A stretch of DNA of 64,000 bases from Paenibacillus sp. FSL R10-2782 (GTDB lineage: Bacteria; Bacillota; Bacilli; Paenibacillales; Paenibacillaceae), in the NCBI RefSeq assembly GCF_038592985.1, contig NZ_CP151951.1, positions 487,001 to 551,000 of the forward strand, written 5' to 3'. A program made the translations under genes and the position numbers. Of this stretch, positions 58,201-64,000 are shown one piece after another. The number at the start of each line of letters is the position of its first letter. The first letter of the stretch is position 1. A model generated the notes under the pieces. It was not told the DNA's origin and searched no databases. It worked only from the letters and a program-made list of their open reading frames with translations.

Positions 58201-59295
58201 ATGACTTGCAGCAATTGCAGCATCATATTACCTATTAAGGACCAGGGATTGCTGAAAATCAGGCATTCCAGGGTGTCGCTTGCTCAAGTGCTGGACAACT
58301 TGGGTATGTTGTCGGAACAAATGAAACAGGAACAAGGGCGCGAGGACGGCATTGCGTTTTGCTACGACAGTCCTGCGGTGCTGGAGCAATTGATGGACAG
58401 GCTTGCTTGTCTGCCGAAGGAATGGTTGTTACATATGGAGGGTGTGGTGACGGGATCGTTTCATGTTGAAGGGTATGAGGATTGGCTTCCATTCAGCCAA
58501 CTGCAGGCACGAATCAAGCATCCAGATGTCATGAAAATTATTGTGGATCAGAGCTTTTCCAACCATATGCAGCCTATTATTGACCACAAGCTGGACATTA
58601 TCGGATTTGAATTTTTGTTGCGTCCGTCACATCCACAGAGACCCTTTCAGCCTTTTCGGCTGTTTGAAATTGCACGTGCAGCCGGGCTACACGCTCATCT
58701 GGATCGGTCGGCCCGTATTTCTGCGATTGAAAAAAGTGCAACATGTCTTCCTGCGGGAATCAAACGTTTTATTAACTTTCTTCCTTCCACCATTTATAAT
58801 CCGACCTACTGCTTGCATCATACCTTTGATACGATTGATCGGTTGTCCATGAATACGGAGGATTTTGTATTTGAAGTTGTAGAGACGGAAGAAATAAACG
58901 ATCTGAATGTTCTACATCATATTTTTGAGCAATATCGCAACCGGGGAATTTCGGTGGCATTGGATGACGTGGGAGCAGGTTATTCTACGACAGAGCTGAT
59001 GAATCGACTCCAGCCAGATTATGTGAAAATTGACCGAAGTTTAATTAATGGCTGCTACCGTAACAGTGACCAGCAGCGACAAATTATGGGGATCGTGGAA
59101 TCGGCTTTTCATTTTGGTGGCCAAGTGCTGGCTGAAGGAGTCGAGCAGCTGGAAGATTTTGAGTTTTGTCGTGAAGCAGGAGTATCGCTGGCTCAGGGTT
59201 ATTTGTTTGGCAAGCCGGAGCCGAGTCCGCCCTCCAATTTTATGCTTAGTAGCGTAATGTGGTCAGAAACAAATTTAAGTATACGTAATCTATAA
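58201..59295 (+). CDS. EAL-domain cyclic-di-GMP phosphodiesterase
   Basis: 364 residues. The N-terminal 115 residues start MTCSNCSIILP, with a CxxC pair, and look like no named sensor. The EAL domain occupies residues 120-350. Its signature is EFL (137-139) rather than EAL, but all expected catalytic residues remain: N in RFINFLPS, E in FEVVETEE, DD in ALDDVGAGYS, K in DYVKIDRS, E in LAEGVEQ and Q in LAQGYLFGKP. It should hydrolyse c-di-GMP to pGpG and oppose the two GGDEF proteins in this window. The lone EAL with no GGDEF suggests a pure phosphodiesterase. GAGGAGG site. Confidence 0.88.
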   Translation: MTCSNCSIILPIKDQGLLKIRHSRVSLAQVLDNLGMLSEQMKQEQGREDGIAFCYDSPAVLEQLMDRLACLPKEWLLHMEGVVTGSFHVEGYEDWLPFSQLQARIKHPDVMKIIVDQSFSNHMQPIIDHKLDIIGFEFLLRPSHPQRPFQPFRLFEIARAAGLHAHLDRSARISAIEKSATCLPAGIKRFINFLPSTIYNPTYCLHHTFDTIDRLSMNTEDFVFEVVETEEINDLNVLHHIFEQYRNRGISVALDDVGAGYSTTELMNRLQPDYVKIDRSLINGCYRNSDQQRQIMGIVESAFHFGGQVLAEGVEQLEDFEFCREAGVSLAQGYLFGKPEPSPPSNFMLSSVMWSETNLSIRNL

Positions 59296-59369
59296 AAAGT
59301 GGAGCTAAAATGGGCTGTCCCATAAGCAAATTTCAACCGTATTGGACATTGCTTATATCACCATTAATG

Positions 59370-59421
59370 TAAAAAAACGCGAGTTGCAGAGGTTTTTTCA
59401 CCCCTGCAACTCGCGTTTTTT
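59370..59421. terminator. Strong bidirectional terminator
   Basis: AAAAAACGCGAGTTGCAG pairs with CTGCAACTCGCGTTTTTT. The symmetric A and T runs allow termination on both strands. The same GCGCGA/CGCGC core recurs in the hairpin at 62691-62739. Confidence 0.95.
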
Positions 59422-59545
59422 GGTCTATGCTTGCCCACTGAGCAAGTTATGGGCAAGCGAAAGCCACCCTGCCTTCAATTTTACTTGGTAAGGAACGTTA
59501 AAAAACCAGAGGCAGTTACGACATGTTTTATTTTTAAAGTAAAGA

Positions 59546-59610
59546 TTGACGTTTTGAAGACAAACGGATACAGTGTATTACATAAGAAACAATGTTTCTT
59601 TTATAATACA
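59546..59610 (+). promoter_or_regulatory. Promoter with 37-bp palindromic operator
   Basis: TTGACG (59546-59551) and TACAGT (59569-59574) are 17 bases apart. Directly after lies a long dyad centred on 59592: AAGAAACA/TGTTTCTT (inner arms) and TGTATTA/TAATACA (outer arms), spanning 59574-59610. A dimeric or tetrameric repressor of TetR type is expected; it is not encoded next to it. Confidence 0.75.
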
Positions 59611-59659
59611 TTGTACCCATACTGGATAAAAAGTTTAACATTTAGGGAGGACAACCAAA

Positions 59660-60670
59660 ATGAAAGCAGTGCAACTGAAAAACGGTTTTGGCTTTGAAGA
59701 ATTAGCCTTGACGGAACTCGACATACCGGTGCCGGGACGGCTGGAAGTTCTGATCCGCATAAGGGCAGCGTCTCTTAATTATCGAGATTTGGTAATACTT
59801 AATGGAGTAATGCCGATCGGCATTCAATTTCCCTTCATTCCGTTATCCGATGGAGCGGGTGAAATTGTGGCTGTGGGCGAAGGGGTGACAAAATTTCAGA
59901 TTGGACAAAGGGTAGCGGGAAATTTACAACAGAAATTCATTGGCGGGAGCACCAGAGCGGAGGTATTAAAGGACAGTCTGGGAGGTCCGCTCAGTGGAGT
60001 GGCGGCTGAATATATCGTTCTGCATGAAGAAGGGATCGTCGCCATTCCGGATCACCTTTCTTGGGAGGAGGCTTCCACCTTGCCGATTGCGGCATTAACC
60101 GCATGGAGCATGCTGATGGAATCCGGCGGGCTGCGAGCGGGGGATACGGTGCTCTTGCAGGGAACAGGCGGTGTTTCCATCTTTGGGCTTCAATTCTCTC
60201 TGATGGCGGGAGCACGGGTAATTATCACATCGAGCAGCAATGACAAGCTGGAACGGGCAAAAGCTCTCGGCGCATGGCAGACAATCAACTATTCGGAAGT
60301 TCCCGAGTGGGGTAAGGTGGCTCTGGAGCTGACAGGCGGAGTCGACCATGTCCTGGATGTAGGGGGAGCGGCAACAATGGTGCAATCCATCAATGCACTT
60401 CGTACCGGAGGGACTGTGAGCATGGTCGGATTCTTATCGGGCTTGACCATTCCTGAGTTCGATGTCACCAGCATTTTGCAGAAGGCTGCGACGATTCGCG
60501 GCAGCCAAGTCGGTAACCGGGAACATTTCGAAAACATGAATCGTGCCATTTCCCGCCATCAATTACATCCTGTCATCGACCGGGTATTTCCGCTCAGCCG
60601 AATCGGCGAAGCCTTCGCACTTTTGGCAGAAGGAAAGCAGTATTTCGGTAAAATCGTCGTTCAAATCTAA
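59660..60670 (+). CDS. Zinc-independent MDR alcohol dehydrogenase / quinone oxidoreductase-like protein
   Basis: 336 residues of the medium-chain dehydrogenase/reductase superfamily. GroES-like N-terminus (ASLNYRDLVILNG, PLSDGAGEIVAVGEGV), then Rossmann motif LLQGTGGVSIFGLQFSLMAGA. The zinc-binding C/GHE signature is replaced by SDGAGE and no structural-zinc cysteine cluster is seen, so it is likely zinc-free and NADPH-dependent. It heads an operon with an SMP-30/gluconolactonase-like and an SDR gene behind a large palindromic operator. Substrate unknown. Confidence 0.87.
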   Translation: MKAVQLKNGFGFEELALTELDIPVPGRLEVLIRIRAASLNYRDLVILNGVMPIGIQFPFIPLSDGAGEIVAVGEGVTKFQIGQRVAGNLQQKFIGGSTRAEVLKDSLGGPLSGVAAEYIVLHEEGIVAIPDHLSWEEASTLPIAALTAWSMLMESGGLRAGDTVLLQGTGGVSIFGLQFSLMAGARVIITSSSNDKLERAKALGAWQTINYSEVPEWGKVALELTGGVDHVLDVGGAATMVQSINALRTGGTVSMVGFLSGLTIPEFDVTSILQKAATIRGSQVGNREHFENMNRAISRHQLHPVIDRVFPLSRIGEAFALLAEGKQYFGKIVVQI

Positions 60671-60701
60671 ATATTATTCACATCACATAGGAGGCACTCT
60701 A

Positions 60702-61859
60702 ATGCCCAGTAAACCTGATTTGTCTGTCAAAGATGCTCAAGGAAGAAAGAATAAGAAACCGCGTAAATGGGTACGCAGAACCGGATTATCGCTGCTGGCG
60801 GTAATCCTTCTGGGAGTGGTTATTTTTATGCTCATCCCTTCCCCTGTCCAGCCTGCAAAATGGCTTGCACCTACGGCCCCCTCTTTTGAACAAGCGGGTC
60901 CATGGCAACAAAACAATAAACTCAGCTCCGCAGAGCTTGTTACAGATGCCTCTAAGTTTCCGGAATTTATCACCTTTGACAAGAAAGGGAATTTATATAC
61001 GGGAGACTCCGACGGGAAAATTTATAAGGCTGCCATTGATACAAAGGGCAATCCGCAAAAGGCCCAGCTATATGCAGATACCAAAGGAACGCCCAATGGA
61101 CTTATGTTTGACGCAAGTGGAAATCTGATCGTTACGGATGTTAAGAAGGGGCTGCTGTCGGTAGATCCTTCGGGAAACGTGACGGTGTTGGCCGACCAAG
61201 TCGACGGCACACCGATCTATTTGGCCAACGAGCTGGATATTGCCAAAGATGGTACCATTTATTTTTCTGACACCTCCAATTATGGCAGTGTAGTCTTCAA
61301 AGAAATCGCCGAGAACAAGCCACATGGACGTTTGCTGAAATATGATCCGGCGACCAAGCAGACGACAGTTCTGTTGGAAGGCCTTTATTTTGCGAACGGG
61401 GTTGCCTTGTCTGCGGACGAAGATTTTGTGCTTGTGGCAGAGTCGTATCACTACCAATTGACCAGATACTGGCTCAAAGGGCCAAAGAAGGGGACTTCGG
61501 ATATTTTTGCGGATAATCTCGCCGGTTTTCCGGATAACATTACGCGTGATGATCAAGGCCACTTCTGGGTCGGTCTCTTCACGACACGTATTCCCTTTGT
61601 AGATCAGATGCATAAAAGCCCGTGGCTGGCTGGAATGATGGCCAAATTGCCTCAATCGCTGCTCAGCGGTGCAAGCGCACCTGTGAAGCATGGGCTTGCT
61701 GTGGAACTTAATCCGCAGGGTAAACTCATCGGAAGCTGGCATGATCCTGAAGGCTCGGTATATGGGGTAACCACGGTTGTAAACCATGACGGATATTTAT
61801 ATATAGGCACAGCTCCTGGAGGCAGTCAGGGTGTTCATCGCGTGCGTTTAACCAAATAA
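60702..61859 (+). CDS. Membrane-anchored SMP-30/strictosidine synthase-like beta-propeller protein
   Basis: 385 residues. A basic N-terminus and one helix (residues 26-46) anchor a six-bladed beta-propeller of the SMP-30/gluconolactonase/strictosidine synthase group: ELVTDASKFPEFITFDKKGNLY, LMFDASGNLIVTDVKKGL, NELDIAKDGTIYFSDTSNYG, GLYFANGVALSADEDFVLVAES and GFPDNITRDDQGHFWVGLFT. Family members hydrolyse lactones or act as receptors. ATG at 60702 follows ATAGGAGG; upstream frame sequence belongs to the previous gene. It is cotranscribed with the MDR and SDR genes. Confidence 0.83.
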   Translation: MPSKPDLSVKDAQGRKNKKPRKWVRRTGLSLLAVILLGVVIFMLIPSPVQPAKWLAPTAPSFEQAGPWQQNNKLSSAELVTDASKFPEFITFDKKGNLYTGDSDGKIYKAAIDTKGNPQKAQLYADTKGTPNGLMFDASGNLIVTDVKKGLLSVDPSGNVTVLADQVDGTPIYLANELDIAKDGTIYFSDTSNYGSVVFKEIAENKPHGRLLKYDPATKQTTVLLEGLYFANGVALSADEDFVLVAESYHYQLTRYWLKGPKKGTSDIFADNLAGFPDNITRDDQGHFWVGLFTTRIPFVDQMHKSPWLAGMMAKLPQSLLSGASAPVKHGLAVELNPQGKLIGSWHDPEGSVYGVTTVVNHDGYLYIGTAPGGSQGVHRVRLTK

Positions 61860-61877
61860 GCTTGAGGAGGGTTTAAC

Positions 61878-62666
61878 ATGATATTGGATGAGTTGAAATT
61901 ATCCTGGAAAGGGAAGGAAAGCTTAGCCGGTAAGGTAGCTTTGGTAACAGGCGCAAGCAGCGGCATTGGGGCATCGATTGCAAAAAAACTGGCAAAGCGA
62001 GGCGCGTATGTAGCTGTATTGGCACGCCGTCAGGAGCGATTGGACGAATTAGTTTGCGACTTGCACCAAGAGGAATTGTACGAGGTCATGGCAATACCTG
62101 CCGATATCCAAAAAGCGGAAGACGTACGGCAGGCGGTCCACGCCATTCTTGAACGCTGGGGGCGGCTTGACATTATCGTTGCCAATGCCGGCTTCGGGTA
62201 TCGAAGCCCACTGGCAGAAGTGGATCTGGAAAGATGGGAGGAGCTTTACAAGACGAATGTGCATGGTCTTGTCCTGACACTGAAGTATGGGCTTCAGTCA
62301 ATGAGGGAACAGGCCAAGGGGGATGTTGTCATTGTCTCCTCTATTGCAGCGAAGGAAGTGGTTGCGGGAGGGGGACTATACAGCGCTACCAAGTACGGCG
62401 TTAGCGCCATAGCCTCCGCATTGCGTTTGGAGACCAGTGCGCAAGGAATTCGTGTAACTGCGATCCACCCCGGGGCGGTGGCGACGGAATTTTCGCAGGT
62501 GGCCGGATATCCCGAGCAGGAAATTCGGGCGTTTGCTTCGAGCGTTTTGCCGCTGCATCCCGATGATGTTGCAGAAGCTGCCCTTTATGCACTGGAGCAG
62601 CCGGAGCATGTCAACATTCCAGAGTTGACCATTATGCCTTCGAGGCAGGTCCAGCGGTTCAAATAG
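61878..62666 (+). CDS. Short-chain dehydrogenase/reductase (SDR)
   Basis: 262 residues. Rossmann TGASSGIG, NADP-type arginine pair in ARRQERL, NAG in VANAGFGYRSPL, serine in VIVSSIAA and the catalytic YSATK. It is a classical SDR acting on an unknown alcohol or ketone. It has an extra 17 residues before the core. It closes the MDR-SMP30-SDR operon and is followed by a terminator. Confidence 0.9.
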   Translation: MILDELKLSWKGKESLAGKVALVTGASSGIGASIAKKLAKRGAYVAVLARRQERLDELVCDLHQEELYEVMAIPADIQKAEDVRQAVHAILERWGRLDIIVANAGFGYRSPLAEVDLERWEELYKTNVHGLVLTLKYGLQSMREQAKGDVVIVSSIAAKEVVAGGGLYSATKYGVSAIASALRLETSAQGIRVTAIHPGAVATEFSQVAGYPEQEIRAFASSVLPLHPDDVAEAALYALEQPEHVNIPELTIMPSRQVQRFK

Positions 62667-62690
62667 AGCAGTATTTATTCTGCTAATCCA

Positions 62691-62739
62691 AAAAGCGCGA
62701 ATTACAGGGGGAAAATAACCCTTGCACTCGCGCTTTTTT
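62691..62739 (+). terminator. Intrinsic terminator
   Basis: AAAGCGCGAATTACAGGGG and CCCTTGCACTCGCGCTTT pair with a few mismatches and are followed by TTTTTTT. Confidence 0.88.
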
Positions 62740-62875
62740 TACGCTAATGACGAAGCGTGCACTGCCCAATAAAGTTTAAAACCAGCTTTTAGGACAGCTC
62801 CATTTACTATAGAGCAGACCATATCCTGTGAAAATTTTTGCCCTACGTTCGCTCTTCCAGCCATCGTGAGCACAG

Positions 62876-63967
62876 TTATAGTGAAATGATGTACAGGCCC
62901 AACGGCGTGGTTGCGCTGCCTGCAATCATAAAACTTAGAGAATAGCTGGACTTGCCGGGGGGCACGCTGATATCAGCCAATCGGCATACCTTGGTATTAT
63001 CTCGTAGCAGAGGGATACCATATACACGCTGATCCACACGCACAGACCCGGCGAACGCTCCGCCACGCGGATTGGCGTAGATGCGGACCGTACGTTTCTC
63101 GTTACCGTCGTTAATGATGGGAATTGTTGCGTTATATATAACACCGAATTGTCCGCGGTTATCAAGCGCAGGGCCCAACTCGCTGCGCGCCCCGGTAAAC
63201 AGTAGATCGGCGGGGGTCTCACCGTTCAATTTTTTGGTGGCACATGCTCGGTAGTTGGCGCTTTGCCCGACCACGTACTCCGGCATCTGTGCGTTTGTTT
63301 CGGAAAAGGACCATGCACCACGCGGATGCGCTTGCGGTGGTGGTACGGGGGGAAGTGGCTCCGTAAGAATCTCGCGCAGGTCAGTCTGTGTATCCTTACT
63401 GACTACGGTGCGGATTACATAGTCCAGCGTACCGTGGCCTTCGGCATATTCTACGGTGAAGTCATAGGTGAATCCGGCCAGCGACCCTTCAGGCAGCTCG
63501 AATTCTTCCAGCAGCGCTGTACCTTTGCCGAATTTATGACGGTCTACCGGCTTCACGCGCTTCATCGTACCCGCCAAACAGCTTTTGGCAATAGACTGCC
63601 CGACATCCATAATCCAGTTACCATCCTCAGGCGCAATCTCTAAAGCCCGCTCGATATGACGTACCTCCAGCGCAGCATCGCTTTTGTTCTCTACGGTGAT
63701 GCCCAGTTTGACGGGGGCGCCGATTTTGTTGTAATGCCAGCCGAAAATGCGATGCTTGACCGTCCGGGTTGTCGTACGTACCACGTCATGCCACAAGGTA
63801 GCTTGCTCGGCAGGTACAGTCACGGGGGTGAGCGTCTCTGGATTATCGCTAAGCATCAGGCGGCGCTTCCCCCCTTCGGTGGCTGATTCCACATCCACAT
63901 TGATATTCGGCGGGATCACAGCCGACCCCACAATCAGATCCTTTGGCTCTTTGGGACGATGGTTCAT
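62876..63967 (-). CDS. Protein of unknown function, 363 residues
   Basis: Not recognised with confidence. It starts MNHRPKEPKDLIVGSAVIPP, has a strong AAAGGAGGAACTCAC site and no signal peptide or membrane helix, yet its body resembles extracellular beta-rich Paenibacillus proteins that follow stalk domains (VENKSDAALEVRHIERALEI, FELPEGSLAGFTYDFTVEYA, PEYVVGQSANYRACATKKLN). A Pro-rich hinge (EPLPPVPPPQAHPRG) separates two halves. It may be a wall or matrix protein lacking its exported module, or a cytosolic one. It reads out towards the window end as a single gene. Confidence 0.7.
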   Translation of the reverse strand: MNHRPKEPKDLIVGSAVIPPNINVDVESATEGGKRRLMLSDNPETLTPVTVPAEQATLWHDVVRTTTRTVKHRIFGWHYNKIGAPVKLGITVENKSDAALEVRHIERALEIAPEDGNWIMDVGQSIAKSCLAGTMKRVKPVDRHKFGKGTALLEEFELPEGSLAGFTYDFTVEYAEGHGTLDYVIRTVVSKDTQTDLREILTEPLPPVPPPQAHPRGAWSFSETNAQMPEYVVGQSANYRACATKKLNGETPADLLFTGARSELGPALDNRGQFGVIYNATIPIINDGNEKRTVRIYANPRGGAFAGSVRVDQRVYGIPLLRDNTKVCRLADISVPPGKSSYSLSFMIAGSATTPLGLYIISL

Positions 63968-64000
63968 GTGAGTTCCTCCTTTGATTTAGAGAATGGAAAC

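Overview
The window looks like chromosomal DNA of a Paenibacillus of the P. polymyxa type. The evidence is strong AGGAGG-type ribosome binding sites, several TTG starts, Bacillus-like gene sets (bsdBCD, glnQHMP, ycnJI, csoR-copZA, thiYXZ), copper-amine-oxidase 'stalk' and BIG2 repeat proteins, and class D sortase biology. I saw no rRNA, tRNA, insertion sequence, prophage or CRISPR array. The species assignment is inference.

Layout. 1-1.7 kb: end of a YesM-type sensor kinase and its YesN-type AraC response regulator. 1.7-5.6 kb: a LysR regulator divergent from a phenolic-acid decarboxylase operon (bsdBCD plus a flavin-binding protein). 5.8-9.5 kb: a beta-lactamase-fold hydrolase and a secreted nine-repeat Ig-like protein. 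9.5-11.7 kb: L-serine dehydratase (sdaAB-sdaAA) behind a tandem glycine riboswitch. 11.9-17.5 kb: a secreted two-domain protein, a glnQHMP-type amino acid importer and a cupin protein. 17.6-27.9 kb: a surface-adhesion locus read on the minus strand. It holds a transglutaminase-like secreted protein behind two tandem c-di-GMP-I riboswitches, two large paralogous LPQTG adhesins with a shared leader element, a class D sortase and a GGDEF protein. 28-36.9 kb: an AraC regulator, DUF445, a pyrimidine-dimer-glycosylase-like protein, a nitroreductase with an HxlR regulator, a stalk-GH18 protein, and the copper genes ycnJ-ycnI. 37.2-40 kb: a GGDEF/HD-GYP protein, a 31-residue membrane peptide missed by ordinary ORF cutoffs, and a DUF5317 protein. 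40.1-44.7 kb: an MFS drug pump and csoR-copZ-copA with two palindromic CsoR operators. 44.8-49 kb: a two-component system divergent from an FMN-binding / ApbE / RnfD-like electron-transfer operon. 49-55 kb: a nitroreductase, then the TPP-riboswitch-controlled thiamine-precursor transport operon, which contains about 500 bp of structured non-coding repeat. 55-64 kb: a flavin/PNPOx protein, a secreted 5'-nucleotidase-type phosphoesterase, an EAL protein, a zinc-free MDR / SMP-30-like / SDR operon behind a 37-bp palindrome, and an unrecognised 363-residue protein.

Themes. Cyclic-di-GMP is over-represented: two GGDEF proteins (one with HD-GYP), one EAL protein and two riboswitch aptamers that should gate a cell-surface protein. 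Riboswitch logic is rich (glycine x2 aptamers, c-di-GMP x2, TPP). Copper handling appears in two places. The most promising little-described units are the c-di-GMP-gated sortase/adhesin locus with its shared adhesin leader, the two-component-controlled extracytosolic flavin module, and the structured repeat inside the thi operon. All calls rest on reading the sequence and on family knowledge; no database search was run.
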